64,000 nucleotides of DNA from Pseudodesulfovibrio sp. Its GTDB lineage: Bacteria; Desulfobacterota; Desulfovibrionia; Desulfovibrionales; Desulfovibrionaceae. The stretch's first letter is position 1. Every line of letters starts with the position of its first letter. The notes beneath the pieces were generated by a model. The model ran no database searches. It worked only from the letters and a program-made list of their open reading frames with translations, and was not told the origin of the DNA. The position numbers and the translations under genes were made by a program. Positions 1 to 9,163 of this stretch are shown here, piece after piece. Location of the stretch: the NCBI RefSeq assembly GCF_028692895.1, contig NZ_JAQUWN010000005.1, positions 1-64,000 on the forward strand, given 5' to 3'.

Positions 1-247
1 TGATGCCCTCGGCCCGGAAATCGCGGGAGGCCGCGCCCGACCCGGCAATGAGGGCCGGGGTGGCGGTGTCGCGCTCCTTGCCCAGGCGCAGGGATACGTG
101 GCTGGCCAGGGTGGCGGCGTGCTGGGCGCGCAGGTCGGCGGCGATGGTGTCGGCCCGATAGAGGTAATAGCCGATGCAGGCGGCCACCAGCAGGGCGATC
201 AGCAGGCTGATGCGCAGGATCAGGAAATGACGGAAAGAAGCGGACAT
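1..247 (-). CDS. N-terminus of a membrane-anchored protein, cut by the window edge
   Basis: Only the first 82 codons are inside the window. The ATG at 247 follows a GGAG about 8 nt upstream. The visible part starts with a short basic stretch, then one strongly hydrophobic helix at residues 8-30 (rich in Leu, Ile, Ala, ending GYYLY), then a soluble, mostly charged and Ala-rich segment that would be periplasmic. This layout is common in sensor kinases, chemoreceptors and diguanylate cyclases, but no catalytic domain is visible, so no function is assigned. The ORF stays open to the left edge. Confidence 0.6.
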   Translation of the reverse strand, partial: MSASFRHFLILRISLLIALLVAACIGYYLYRADTIAADLRAQHAATLASHVSLRLGKERDTATPALIAGSGAASRDFRAEGI

Positions 248-314
248 GAAAGGACTCCAAGGGAGAAGAATCTTCCGGAAGGAGGTTGGAAGGCCGATGC
301 AAGCATGTAACAAA

Positions 315-339
315 CGCCACCGGGGTATGCCCCGTGGCG
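315..339 (-). terminator. Hairpin terminator after the WcbI-like gene
   Basis: Imperfect inverted repeat: CGCCAC and GGGG pair with CCCC and GTGGCG around a TATG loop, with one bulged C. Read on the minus strand it is followed by TTTG, fitting a weak intrinsic terminator downstream of the gene ending at 393. Confidence 0.5.
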
Positions 340-392
340 CGAATAGCAACACGTTTGGTCCGATTTGTCCAGTGGGGCCGGGGGGCGGTGGC

Positions 393-1574
393 CTATGGGG
401 CTGTGACGAATCGGCGAATTTCGTCGATGCGTTCCAGGTAGGTCTCGCGGTAGAGGGGGCCGTTGGCCGTGAAGGCCTCGGCCACGGCGCTGTGGACGTC
501 GCACCAGGCCGCCAGGTCCGGGGTGGAGCGCAGCCTGCCGTAAGCCCGGATCATGTGCAGGGTGTTGTGGCAGACGGGCATGGCCCCGGCCGCCTCCCGC
601 AGCAAGGGGGTGTGGTCCCGGCCGAGGTCCAGGAAGAAGGCGGCCACGGCCTCGGCCGCGCGGTAGTTGGACCCGGAGGCGAGCCCGGCCCGCAGGGCGT
701 CGTCGCCCGGCCGGCGGAGCCTCGGCGGCCGCCGCCACTCGGGGCGCGCGATCTCTTCTTTATTATAAGAAATGGCCCCGGTGCGCAGGAAGTCCTCCAC
801 CTTGTCCGCCAGCCGGTCGGGCAGGGGCCCGGCGTGCTCGATGTCGCGCCGGGCGTGCAGGCCGGTCACCGCGCCGTCCGTCCGGGTCAGCTCGATCTTG
901 AGGAAAGGGCACAGGGCCTCGATGCGCGGCGCGGGGTCGTCGGCCCACAGGCCGCCGAAGACCCGGTCCATGTCCAGGACGTGGACCCCGTTCAGCTCGG
1001 CCGACCACCGGGCCAGCACGGTCGGGGCCTCGCGGTGGAGCCCGTCCCAGCCCCGGAGGTAGGAGAACGGGTCCGGCCCGAAGGCTGGGTGGGGGCTCAG
1101 CCGGTTCAGGACCAGGATGGGCGAGGCGGGAAAGTCCGCCCGGACCCGTGCGAGCCATCGGCCGAACCGTTTCAGATAGGTGGCGGGATTCGGCAAAAAC
1201 ATGTTACAGTGCTCCCGCGCCCAGGCCATGATCTCCGGCCGGTCGTTGAGCGCGCGCACGTTCATGTGAAAGGTGTACCCCTCCGCCTTGTGGGTGAAGA
1301 GCGGCTCGTTCTCGTGGTGGAGGTTCAGGACGATCAGCTCCGGCGCGGGGTCGTCCGGGCCAATGGGCGCGAACTGGTTCATGAGCTCGCGGCCGTCAAG
1401 GTAGTCGGCCAGGGGGGCCGTCCGCGCCAGTCCGGCCAGGGAGCCGGGCACGGAGCCGGGATGGCTGGGGTAGGTGAAGGGCGAGGCCTGCACCCGGTAG
1501 GCGCAGGCATGGCCGCGGTCGGCCAGGGAGCGGGCGAGGAATTCCGCCTGGCAGTTGCCCAGGAAATACAACAT
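393..1574 (-). CDS. WcbI-like polysaccharide biosynthesis protein
   Basis: A 393-residue protein that opens with a beta strand followed by GNCQAE. That Gly-Asn-Cys-Gln signature is typical of the WcbI family, SGNH-like proteins linked to capsule and surface polysaccharide modification. The ATG at 1574 is preferred over one 63 nt upstream because GGGAGG lies 4 nt before it and the GNCQ motif then falls at the extreme N-terminus, as expected. A later NRLSPHP segment and DMDRVFGG resemble other family members. No signal peptide is seen, so it is likely cytoplasmic. Substrate unknown. The gene stands alone, divergent from pstS. Confidence 0.6.
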   Translation of the reverse strand: MLYFLGNCQAEFLARSLADRGHACAYRVQASPFTYPSHPGSVPGSLAGLARTAPLADYLDGRELMNQFAPIGPDDPAPELIVLNLHHENEPLFTHKAEGYTFHMNVRALNDRPEIMAWAREHCNMFLPNPATYLKRFGRWLARVRADFPASPILVLNRLSPHPAFGPDPFSYLRGWDGLHREAPTVLARWSAELNGVHVLDMDRVFGGLWADDPAPRIEALCPFLKIELTRTDGAVTGLHARRDIEHAGPLPDRLADKVEDFLRTGAISYNKEEIARPEWRRPPRLRRPGDDALRAGLASGSNYRAAEAVAAFFLDLGRDHTPLLREAAGAMPVCHNTLHMIRAYGRLRSTPDLAAWCDVHSAVAEAFTANGPLYRETYLERIDEIRRFVTAP

Positions 1575-1652
1575 GCCCCTCCCTATCACGCTGGATCGAC
1601 CGGCGTCCAGACCCGGGCGGAAACCAGCGCCCGGCAACGCTTTTCCGGCTGT

Positions 1653-1698
1653 TGTAACATGTAACGCAAGCGTAACAAACGGCTCATGGTGCTGTAAC
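1653..1698 (+). promoter_or_regulatory. Candidate PhoB (Pho box) array upstream of pstS
   Basis: GTAAC occurs at 1654, 1661, 1672 and 1694. The last three are in phase at 11 and 22 bp, the helical spacing expected for direct repeats bound by an OmpR/PhoB-type regulator. A possible -10 (TTATCT, 1704-1709) follows, with the repeats occupying the -35 zone, and pstS starts 58 nt further on. Assignment to PhoB is inferred from the downstream genes. Confidence 0.5.
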
Positions 1699-1766
1699 AG
1701 TGGTTATCTAGTGTCTGCTCAGCAAATTTGGATTTCCGTTTTTAACCATAGTTGAGGAGAAACCAC

Positions 1767-2810
1767 ATGCCCAAGTTCCTGAAAAATCTCATCGTCGCCG
1801 CCGCCGTCATCGCGTTCGGCGCCGGCATGGCCCAGGCCCGCGATCAGGTCAAGATCGTCGGTTCTTCCACCGTCTACCCGTTCTCCAGCTACGTTGCCGA
1901 AGAGCTGGGCGCGACCACCAAGTTCAAGTCCCCGGTGGTCGAGTCCACCGGTTCCGGCGGCGGCCACAAGCTGTTCGGCAACGGCGTCGGCCTCGACACC
2001 CCGGACATCACCAACTCGTCGCGCCGCATGAAGGCGAGCGAGTTCGAGAAGGACCAGAAGGCCGGGATCACCGAGATCACCGAGGCCCTGATCGGCTATG
2101 ACGGCATCGCCATCGCCCAGAACGGCGCCAACCCGGACTTTTCCGTGACCAAGGACGAACTGGCCATGGCCGTTGCCGCCGACGTTCCCATGAACGGCAA
2201 GATGGTCAAGAACCCCTACAAGACCTGGGACCAGATCAATCCGGCCCTTCCCAAGCGGCCCATCCTGATCTACGGCCCGCCGACCTCCTCCGGCACCCGC
2301 GACGCCTTCGCCGAGATGGTGCTGGGCCACTTCGCCAACAAGAACAAGGACCTGTACAACCCCATCTCCCCCAGCAACAAGGCCGAGAAGTACGAGGCCG
2401 TGCGTGAGGACGGCGTGTACGTCCCGGCTGGCGAGAACGACAACCTCATCGTCCAGAAGCTGACCAAGGACAAGGACGCCTTCGGCATCTTCGGCTACTC
2501 CTACCTGGAAGAGAACTCCGACCGCATCAAGGGCGCCAAGATCGACGGCGTGTCCCCCGACCCTGCGACCATCGCCTCCGGCGAGTACCCGATCTCCCGC
2601 TCCCTGTACTTCTACGTCAAGAAGGCCCACCTGGATAAGGTCCCGGGCATGCGCGAGTACATCGAGCTCTTCATGTCCGAGAAGATGATCGGCTCCCGCG
2701 GCCTGCTCAAGCGCATCGGCCTGATCCCGCTGGCCGACGAGCTGCGCGCCAAGGTGCAGAAGGACGTGCTGTCCTACAAGAACCTGACCCTGGATGACCT
2801 CAAGAAGTAA
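1767..2810 (+). CDS. pstS: Phosphate ABC transporter substrate-binding protein PstS
   Basis: Periplasmic phosphate-binding protein of the high-affinity Pst importer, 347 residues. The start at 1767 is chosen because GAGGAG lies 8 nt upstream; an in-frame ATG at 1752 has no such site. Residues 1-24 form a signal peptide (basic start, Ala-rich core, cleavage after AQA). Phosphate-binding hallmarks are visible: VGSSTVYPFS near the mature N-terminus, STGSGGG, and SGTRDAF in the middle. It heads the operon with pstC and pstA. The candidate Pho box upstream suggests induction by phosphate starvation. Confidence 0.95.
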   Translation: MPKFLKNLIVAAAVIAFGAGMAQARDQVKIVGSSTVYPFSSYVAEELGATTKFKSPVVESTGSGGGHKLFGNGVGLDTPDITNSSRRMKASEFEKDQKAGITEITEALIGYDGIAIAQNGANPDFSVTKDELAMAVAADVPMNGKMVKNPYKTWDQINPALPKRPILIYGPPTSSGTRDAFAEMVLGHFANKNKDLYNPISPSNKAEKYEAVREDGVYVPAGENDNLIVQKLTKDKDAFGIFGYSYLEENSDRIKGAKIDGVSPDPATIASGEYPISRSLYFYVKKAHLDKVPGMREYIELFMSEKMIGSRGLLKRIGLIPLADELRAKVQKDVLSYKNLTLDDLKK

Positions 2811-2823
2811 CAACAGACGCCTG

Positions 2824-2854
2824 AAAGAGGCCGGTCCGGCGGACCGGTCTCTTT
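2824..2854 (+). other. Strong intercistronic hairpin between pstS and pstC
   Basis: Fourteen-base stem (AAAGAG, one G-T wobble, CCGGTCC paired with GGACCGG and CTCTTT) with a GGC loop. The run after it is short (TTCCGCG), so it may act as a partial terminator or a 3' stabiliser giving more PstS than permease. That role is inferred from the usual pst stoichiometry. Confidence 0.55.
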
Positions 2855-2873
2855 CCGCGTTTATCCGACGGGG

Positions 2874-4103
2874 ATGAACTTGGATACCGGAACCATATTT
2901 TTCTATCTCTTCTGCGGGGTCCTGCCCCTGGCGGTGGTGGCCTACTTCCTGGCCACGCGCAAGACCTTCTCGCCCTCCTTCAAGGGCCAGCAGATGCGCT
3001 CGACGCCCGGCAGCTACGGCTGGTACGCGGTGGTCTGGACCCTGTCCCCGGCCATGCTCGGGTCGCTGGTGGCCGCCCTGCTCAAGCTGACCGGCGTGGC
3101 CGACGTGCCGGGCGGCGCCTTGGTGGCCGCCGCCATCATCCTGGCCGCCGCCGGGCTCTCGGTGGGCGTGGCCACGGTCAAGCCGGGCCTGCGCGCCCGC
3201 CAGGTGGTGGAGCGGCTCATCGTCAAGATGCTCTTCGTCGCCTCCCTGGTCTCCATCTTCACCACGCTGGGCATCGTCCTGTCGGTGACCTTCGAGGCCA
3301 TCAAGTTCTTCGACATGGTCAGCCTGTGGGATTTCATCACCGGCACCACCTGGAACCCGGACGAGGCGGTCCCCGGCCGGGGCACCTCGGGCGTGTTCGG
3401 CTCGGTCCCGCTTTTTGCAGGCACCTTCATGGTCACGGCCATCGCCATGCTCGTCGCCGTGCCCATCGGCCTGTTCTCGGCCATCTGCATGTCCGAGTAC
3501 GCCTCCCCCGCCTTCCGCAAGGTGGCCAAGCCCGCCCTGGAGATCCTGGCGGGCATCCCCACGGTCGTGTACGGCTTTTTCGCCGCCATCACCGTCAGCC
3601 CTCTGGTGGTCCACGTGGCCGAATACTTCGGCCTGCAGGCGGACTTCACCAACGCGCTTTCCCCCGGCCTGGTCATGGGCGTGATGATCATCCCGCTCAT
3701 CTCCTCGCTCTCGGACGACGTCATCAACTCCGTGCCCAACTCCCTGCGCGAGGGCGCGCTGGCCATGGGCGCGTATCGCTCCGAGACCATCAAGAACGTC
3801 ATCCTGCCCGCGGCCCTGCCCGGCATCGTCTCCGCCTTCCTGCTGGCCGTGTCCCGCGCTGTTGGCGAGACCATGATCGTGGTCATGGCCGCCGGACTGC
3901 GGGCCAACCTGACCTGGAACCCCCTGGAGGGCATGACCACGGTCACCGTGCGCATCGTGGACGCCTTCACCGGCGACCAGGCCTTCGACAGCCCCGAGAC
4001 CCTGTCCGCCTTCGGCCTGGGCCTCGTCCTCCTGGTGGTCACCCTTCTGCTCAACGTCATTTCGCTGGTGGTCATCCGCCGGTTCCGGCAACAGTACGAA
4101 TAG
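2874..4103 (+). CDS. pstC: Phosphate ABC transporter permease PstC
   Basis: Inner-membrane permease of the Pst system, 409 residues, longer than the roughly 320 of E. coli PstC because of an extra hydrophobic N-terminal section (residues 1-110) that adds membrane segments. The C-terminal half is the standard binding-protein-dependent permease domain. It contains the cytoplasmic EAA-type loop (REGALAMGAYRSETIKNVIL) that docks on the ATPase, followed by SRAVGETM. The start has only a weak GGGG ribosome site. The gene lies 63 nt after pstS across a hairpin and 9 nt before pstA. Confidence 0.93.
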   Translation: MNLDTGTIFFYLFCGVLPLAVVAYFLATRKTFSPSFKGQQMRSTPGSYGWYAVVWTLSPAMLGSLVAALLKLTGVADVPGGALVAAAIILAAAGLSVGVATVKPGLRARQVVERLIVKMLFVASLVSIFTTLGIVLSVTFEAIKFFDMVSLWDFITGTTWNPDEAVPGRGTSGVFGSVPLFAGTFMVTAIAMLVAVPIGLFSAICMSEYASPAFRKVAKPALEILAGIPTVVYGFFAAITVSPLVVHVAEYFGLQADFTNALSPGLVMGVMIIPLISSLSDDVINSVPNSLREGALAMGAYRSETIKNVILPAALPGIVSAFLLAVSRAVGETMIVVMAAGLRANLTWNPLEGMTTVTVRIVDAFTGDQAFDSPETLSAFGLGLVLLVVTLLLNVISLVVIRRFRQQYE

Positions 4104-4112
4104 GCGGTCGTC

Positions 4113-5273
4113 ATGCAAGCACACGTCAGTCAGAACTACCTGAAGAAACGGGCGGGCCGCGACAAGCGGTTCATCGCCTTTTCCTACGCCGCCATTCTGC
4201 TCGCGGGCGCGTTCCTGGTTTTCTTCTTCGTTGACATCGTCCATTCCGCCTGGCCCGCCTTCGAACAGGCCGAGCTGCGCGTGGAGGTCAACTACAACGA
4301 CCAGGCCCGCAAGATGGGCGACAACGCCCTGGACGAGAACGTCAGCTACCTGGTCAGCCGCGGCTTCACGCGCCTCATCCCGAACCTGCTGCGCGAGGAC
4401 CCCTCCCTGCTCGGCACCTCCGAGGACAAGTGGGTCCTGGCCGACTCCGAGGTGGACCAGTACCTCAAGGGCAAGCCAAACCGGCTGCGCAAGGCCGAAC
4501 GCCAGCTTGTGGACACCATGCGCGCCGAGGGCCGGGCCCGGCTCGCCTTCAACAAGGGGTTCTTCCTCAACGGAGACTCCAAGCTGCCGGAAATGGCCGG
4601 CATCTGGGCCGCCGCCGTGGGCTCGCTCTACGTGCTCATCATCACCCTGGCCTTCAGCTTCCCCCTGGGCGTGGCCACGGCCATCTACCTGGAGGAGTTC
4701 GCGCCGGACAACCGGCTCATGCAGGTCGTCGAGGTCAACATCAACAACCTGGCCGCCATCCCGTCCATCCTGTTCGGTCTGCTCGGCCTGTCCATCTTCA
4801 TCAACTTCATGGGCGTGCCGCGTTCCAGCGCCCTGGTGGGCGGCCTGACCCTCTCGCTCATGACCCTGCCGGTCATCATCATCTCCACGCGCGCGGCCAT
4901 CCTGGCCATTCCGGACTCCATCCGCGAGGGCGCGCTGGCCCTGGGGGCCACCCGCTGGCAGATGGTCATCACCAACATCCTCCCGCTTTCGCTGCCCGGC
5001 ATCCTGACCGGCACCATCATCGGACTGGCGCGCGCCATTGGCGAGACCGCGCCGCTCATGATCGTCGGGATGATGGCGTATATTCCCGAGGCCCCGGACG
5101 GGTTCACCTCGGCGGCCACGGTTCTGCCCGCGCAGATATACACCTGGTCGTCGGATTCGATGCGGGCGTTCACCGAGCGGACCAGCGCGGGCATCATCGT
5201 CCTGCTGGCGGTGATGTTGCTGATGAATGGCGCGGCCATTTATCTGCGCAACAAGTATGAGACGAAATGGTAA
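4113..5273 (+). CDS. pstA: Phosphate ABC transporter permease PstA
   Basis: Second permease subunit, 386 residues. After the first membrane helix (about residues 20-45) there is a large soluble insertion to about residue 150, probably periplasmic, before the conserved multi-helix permease domain. The EAA-type loop (SIREGALALGATRWQMVITN) and ARAIGETAPL are intact. The insertion makes it longer than E. coli PstA but is common in long-form PstA proteins. The operon stops here at a strong terminator: pstB and phoU are not next to it and must be encoded elsewhere if the transporter works. Confidence 0.93.
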   Translation: MQAHVSQNYLKKRAGRDKRFIAFSYAAILLAGAFLVFFFVDIVHSAWPAFEQAELRVEVNYNDQARKMGDNALDENVSYLVSRGFTRLIPNLLREDPSLLGTSEDKWVLADSEVDQYLKGKPNRLRKAERQLVDTMRAEGRARLAFNKGFFLNGDSKLPEMAGIWAAAVGSLYVLIITLAFSFPLGVATAIYLEEFAPDNRLMQVVEVNINNLAAIPSILFGLLGLSIFINFMGVPRSSALVGGLTLSLMTLPVIIISTRAAILAIPDSIREGALALGATRWQMVITNILPLSLPGILTGTIIGLARAIGETAPLMIVGMMAYIPEAPDGFTSAATVLPAQIYTWSSDSMRAFTERTSAGIIVLLAVMLLMNGAAIYLRNKYETKW

Positions 5274-5306
5274 TTGATCGGCAGCTTGCCGATTGTTTTT
5301 GAGTGA

Positions 5307-5337
5307 AAAGCCCCCGCGCACGATGCGCGGGGGCTTT
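5307..5337 (+). terminator. Intrinsic terminator of pstSCA
   Basis: Perfect 14-bp stem (AAAGCCCCCGCGCA / TGCGCGGGGGCTTT) with a CGA loop, 33 nt after the pstA stop codon. It ends the pst operon. The A-run on its left side could let it act weakly in the other direction. Confidence 0.85.
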
Positions 5338-5561
5338 CCTGTTGGGGGAAAGGGGAGGGGATGGAAAGGCGAGCAGCAGCCTGGAAGTCCGGCCAGAGCC
5401 GGGGAAAGCGTTCAGTTTGAGAGTACAGTCTGCGTCTGGTCAAAAAGCAAGTCGCGCCTTCAGGGCGCGAAACCTCTGAAAAAGGTCCTGCCGGAGGCGG
5501 CTCCTTATCTGCCTTTCTCTTCTGCCTTTTCGCCTTTCATCTTTCGCTTTTCCGCAAGCAA
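5338..5561. other. Intergenic stretch with no recognisable gene
   Basis: Between the pstA terminator and the hairpins downstream of the chemoreceptor. I see no coding signature, promoter or RNA motif here; reading frames crossing it are antisense to the chemoreceptor. Confidence 0.5.
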
Positions 5562-5594
5562 GATGGGCGGCCACCTTCACGGCGGCCGCCCATC
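5562..5594 (-). other. Second hairpin downstream of the chemoreceptor
   Basis: Eleven-base perfect stem GATGGGCGGCC / GGCCGCCCATC just beyond the main terminator at 5604-5630. On the minus strand it is followed by TTGCTTGCGG, so it may be a backup terminator. Confidence 0.45.
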
Positions 5595-5603
5595 CCGAAA
5601 AAG

Positions 5604-5630
5604 CGCCCCTCCGTTACCGGCGGAGAGGCG
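5604..5630 (-). terminator. Intrinsic terminator of the chemoreceptor gene
   Basis: Read on the minus strand: CGCCTCTCCG, 7-nt loop, CGGAGGGGCG, then C and five T. The ten-base stem has one G-T pair. It lies 47 nt past the stop codon at 5677. Confidence 0.8.
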
Positions 5631-5676
5631 TCCGGGACGGGAGGTGCGATCCAAAACCCGCCACGGAAAATCACAG

Positions 5677-8091
5677 CTAGCGTTGCATCCTCTCAATGGC
5701 GGCGCGCAACTCCTCGGCCAGCTCGTTCAGGTCGCCGATGGCCTTGGTCGACTCCTCCATGGAGTCGGCCGTCTCCCCGGCGATGCGGTTGACCGTCTCG
5801 GTGGCCTCGTTGATCTGCTCGCTGGTGGCCGACTGCTCGTCCGCCGAGGCCGCGATGCCCTGGACCTGCGTGGCCGCCTCGTCCGCCTTGGCCACGATGG
5901 CGGTCAGCGACTCGCCCGATTGCTCGATCATGGACCGGCATTCTTTCAGCGCCTGGTTCGCCTCGTCGCTGCTCTTGATGTTGCTGGCCGCGCTCTTCTG
6001 TATGGACTGGATGTAGTCGCCCACCTCGTGGGTGGCGGCCATGGTCTTTTCCGCCAGCTTGCGCACCTCGTCGGCAACCACGGCGAAACCGCGTCCGGCC
6101 TCGCCCGCGCGGGCGGCCTCGATGGCCGCATTGAGCGCCAGCAGGTTGGTCTGGTCCGCAATGTCCGTGATGACGCCCATGATGGCCCCTATGCCCTTGG
6201 CGTGGGCGTCCAGTTCGGCCATCTGGGCCCGGAGCCCCTCCGAGCGCTCGTGGACCAGGCGCATCATCTCCACGGACCGGCCCACGACCTCCGCGCCGGA
6301 GCGGGCCAGTTCGCTGGTCTCCCCGGACATCCTGGCCGTGGCCGTGGCGCTCTTGGCCACCTCCAGCACCGTGGCGTTCATCTGCTCCATGGCCGTGGAC
6401 GCCTCCATGGCCCTGTCGCGCTGCTCCAGCGCGCCCTGGTTGGCGCTGCGAATCTTGTCGGCCAGTCCGCGCGCGGAGTCGGCCACTGCGCGGGCGATGG
6501 CGTTGGCGTCCCGGGCGGCCTCCTCGATAAGGGAGTTCTTGGCCTCCACGGCCTTCTTCTGGTTGCGCTCCTCGGTCAGGTCCACCCAGATGGTGATGGC
6601 CCCGATGAGCGCGTCGTCCAGGTCGTAGATGGGCGTGGAGACCACGTGCAGGGTCACGGTCATCCCGTCGATGTCGCGGGTGAGTTCTATCTCCCACTCC
6701 ACCTGCTCCCGCTTCTTCATGGCCACCTCGCTCAGCGTCTTGCGCCGGGCGTCGTGGTACATGACCTCGTTGAGCGAAGTGGCCAGGTACTTTTCCGGGA
6801 CCTTGCGCTTGCCGAGGATGGCCGTGGCGGCCTTGTTGATGTGGGTCAGCCGGTTTTCCAAGTCCACCACGGCGCAGGGGATGGTCACGCCGTCCAGCAC
6901 GCCCCGGCTGAAGCCGAGCTGATTTTTCATCTCCGAGACCATGCGCTTGACCGAGGCCATGGTCCGGCCGATGGCGTCGCTGACCGGGTAGGCGAAATCG
7001 ACGTCGAAATTTCCCTTGCTGACCTCGTCGGCCAGGGCGGCCAGGCGGTTCATGGGCGTGAGCAACTGGCGGCTGGTGAACCAGATGACCAGAATGGAAA
7101 GCAGGAGGGGCAGGACCGAACTGAGCAGGGCCGAGCGGACGATGTCGGCATCCACGCCCTTGAGCAGGGCCGAGGTGTGCAGGCTGGTGACGATGTAGGC
7201 GTCCCACGGCGCGAAACGGACCACGCTGGAGAGCGCGGAGTCCGTCCCGAGGTCGGTCTCGATGGTGCCGCCCGCCTTCTTGATGGCGGGGTCGGCAAGA
7301 ACCTGGGCGGCCACTCTTGCGGCGGAGGCCGGGTCGCGCGGGGCCACAGGAAAGGCGCCGTCGGACTGGAGGACGTATGAATAGCCCTTGCCCGACACGC
7401 TCACCGAGCGGATGAACCCGGCGAATTCCTCGTCGATGACCGGCCGGGCCACCTCCATGGCCCCGATGACCTGGTCGTCGAAGTCGCGCACGGCCTCGTA
7501 GGCGGTGACGTACCACCGGCCGCCGATGGTGGCGATGCCCTCGTACCGCTCGCCTGCGAGGATGGCCTGGCCCGTCGGCGTGTCCGCGGTGAAGTAGAGT
7601 CCCCTGGCCGGTGCGCCGGAGGTGTCGGTCAGGCTGGTGGTGACGCGGATGAACCGGCCCTTGTCCAGTTGCAGGACCGAGGAGAGGACCCCGGCGGCGT
7701 TGGACATGGAGTCCACCAGCTCGTTTGATTCGTGCAGGTACTTGGCGCCCAGCTTGAAGGCGGGGATGGTCGCCTTTTCGCTCGCGCCGTCGGTCTGGTT
7801 GGTGAGGGTGAGGTCCACGTCGTAGAGCACCTCGAACATGGGCAGGCCGCCCACGCCCATGAGGGACTTGAAGATGTTCAGGTCCGAGAGGATCTTCTTG
7901 CGGGCCAGCCGGTCCTGCATGGCGACGGTGTCGCGCAGGGTGCGGGAGACGTTCTCCATGGCCGCAATGCCGCTTGCGCGAAACTCGCAGCGCGCCTTGA
8001 CGAAGTTCACGCCCGCCATGCTGGCGATGGTCACCAGGACGATGATAGTGGAGGCCAGGAACAGTTTGTATTGAAATCCAAGGCGCTTCAT
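5677..8091 (-). CDS. Methyl-accepting chemotaxis protein with Cache, HAMP and PAS domains
   Basis: Transmembrane chemoreceptor, 804 residues. Order: membrane helix at about 8-28; periplasmic Cache-type sensor at about 35-312; second membrane helix at about 318-340; HAMP linker at about 340-392; PAS domain at about 393-520; cytoplasmic signalling coiled coil at about 560-800. The kinase-control tip is intact ([19 protein letters not shown]). It would couple ligand sensing to CheA/CheW and flagellar bias. It is divergent from a PstS-like gene and shares with it a GTAAC-type direct repeat, so phosphate or a phosphate-regulated ligand is a plausible but unproven stimulus. Confidence 0.92.
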   Translation of the reverse strand: MKRLGFQYKLFLASTIIVLVTIASMAGVNFVKARCEFRASGIAAMENVSRTLRDTVAMQDRLARKKILSDLNIFKSLMGVGGLPMFEVLYDVDLTLTNQTDGASEKATIPAFKLGAKYLHESNELVDSMSNAAGVLSSVLQLDKGRFIRVTTSLTDTSGAPARGLYFTADTPTGQAILAGERYEGIATIGGRWYVTAYEAVRDFDDQVIGAMEVARPVIDEEFAGFIRSVSVSGKGYSYVLQSDGAFPVAPRDPASAARVAAQVLADPAIKKAGGTIETDLGTDSALSSVVRFAPWDAYIVTSLHTSALLKGVDADIVRSALLSSVLPLLLSILVIWFTSRQLLTPMNRLAALADEVSKGNFDVDFAYPVSDAIGRTMASVKRMVSEMKNQLGFSRGVLDGVTIPCAVVDLENRLTHINKAATAILGKRKVPEKYLATSLNEVMYHDARRKTLSEVAMKKREQVEWEIELTRDIDGMTVTLHVVSTPIYDLDDALIGAITIWVDLTEERNQKKAVEAKNSLIEEAARDANAIARAVADSARGLADKIRSANQGALEQRDRAMEASTAMEQMNATVLEVAKSATATARMSGETSELARSGAEVVGRSVEMMRLVHERSEGLRAQMAELDAHAKGIGAIMGVITDIADQTNLLALNAAIEAARAGEAGRGFAVVADEVRKLAEKTMAATHEVGDYIQSIQKSAASNIKSSDEANQALKECRSMIEQSGESLTAIVAKADEAATQVQGIAASADEQSATSEQINEATETVNRIAGETADSMEESTKAIGDLNELAEELRAAIERMQR

Positions 8092-8175
8092 GGCTGATTG
8101 GCAAGTCCGTATGGGTTGGGTGAATGATTGGCTAGTTCATTACATCAAAAGTACGGTTTCAAACTGAGTGCGCGC

Positions 8176-8191
8176 GTTACAGTATCGTTAA
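8176..8191. promoter_or_regulatory. Candidate Pho box between the chemoreceptor and the PstS-like gene
   Basis: On the minus strand TTAAC and GTAAC sit exactly 11 bp apart (plus-strand GTTAC at 8176, GTTAA at 8187), the same spacing as the repeat before pstS. The repeat lies 85 nt from the chemoreceptor start and 100 nt from the PstS-like start, so it could serve either. No clear -10 was identified. Confidence 0.35.
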
Positions 8192-8290
8192 GAATGTGCA
8201 AGGAGAGGCGTTCCTCCGCCTCGGCCCGCTGAAAATGGGGTAGAGGGAGCGCGGCGGCGTCGGGCGGAGCGAACGATTTCAGGAGGGGAT

Positions 8291-9130
8291 ATGGGGAGGG
8301 GCTTGGTGAAGGCGGTGGTGTTGGCTGTGGCGCTGTGCATGGCGGTGCTTGGCCTGCCGGGCGATTGCCCTGTGGCGGGACGACCCGTGCGCCTGTCCGG
8401 TTCCACGACCATGGGGCCGCTCATGGCCCGGCTGATCCGCGCCTACCAGGAGCGGGAGCCGGACCGGCATTTCCTGCTGACGGGCAGCGGCTCGGCTGCC
8501 GGGGCGCGGGATCTCGCCCTGGGGCTGGCGGACGTGGCCCTGCTTTCGCGCGAGATGAACGACCCGGAGCGGGCGGTGTGCGCCCGAAACGGCGTAGAGC
8601 CCGAACGGTTCCTCCTGGCCCTGGACGGGCTGGTGCCCATCGTCCACCCGTCCAATCCCCTGGCGGGGGTGACGGCGGAGCAGCTCCGGGCCATCTACGA
8701 GGGCGAGCTGCGCAACTGGCGGGAGCTGGGCGGGCCCAGCCTCGCCGTGGTTCCCCTGGAGCGCGGCGACGAGTCCGGCTCACACGACATCTGGTTCCGG
8801 ATGGTCCTGGGCGCGGCGGGCGAAGCGGCGGGGCTGCGCCGCCTTGATTCCAACGAGGCCATGGTCCGGGCGGTGTGCGCCGGACCGGGGGCCATCGGCT
8901 ACGTGGGCATGGGGTTCGTGGACGGCTCGGTCAAGGCGCTGCCGCTCGACGGGCGCACGGCCACGGTCCGGTCCGTGCTGGACGGTTCCTATCCCGCGTC
9001 GCGCACCCTCAACTTCTACATTGCCGGGGACGCCACGCAGCCGGTGCGCGCCTTCGTGGATTTCGTGCTGAGTTCACAGGGGCGGCGCATCGTGGTCGAG
9101 AGCGGGTTCGTGCCCCATGACCGGCCCTGA
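8291..9130 (+). CDS. PstS-like phosphate-binding periplasmic protein
   Basis: Substrate-binding protein of the PstS/PBP-like family, 279 residues. AGGAGGGG lies just upstream of the ATG. Residues 1-30 look like a signal peptide with a cysteine near the cleavage zone (LPGDCPVAG), so lipidation is possible though the lipobox is not canonical. Phosphate-loop motifs are present: LSGSTTMGPL, TGSGSAAGARD and GDESGSHDIW. It is shorter than the pstS product and has no permease partner next to it. Its position opposite a chemoreceptor suggests either an accessory scavenger or a ligand-presenting protein for taxis; the latter is speculation. Confidence 0.85.
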   Translation: MGRGLVKAVVLAVALCMAVLGLPGDCPVAGRPVRLSGSTTMGPLMARLIRAYQEREPDRHFLLTGSGSAAGARDLALGLADVALLSREMNDPERAVCARNGVEPERFLLALDGLVPIVHPSNPLAGVTAEQLRAIYEGELRNWRELGGPSLAVVPLERGDESGSHDIWFRMVLGAAGEAAGLRRLDSNEAMVRAVCAGPGAIGYVGMGFVDGSVKALPLDGRTATVRSVLDGSYPASRTLNFYIAGDATQPVRAFVDFVLSSQGRRIVVESGFVPHDRP

Positions 9131-9163
9131 CGAACCGGCTCCGGGTCCGCGCCCGGCCGTTCC

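Noticed and set aside
1719..5321. A 1200-codon minus-strand reading frame antisense to pstS-pstC-pstA
   Set aside because: High GC content removes stop codons on the opposite strand. The translation is low-complexity (Gly, His, Asp, Arg) with no domain, while the plus-strand genes have clear motifs, starts and ribosome sites.
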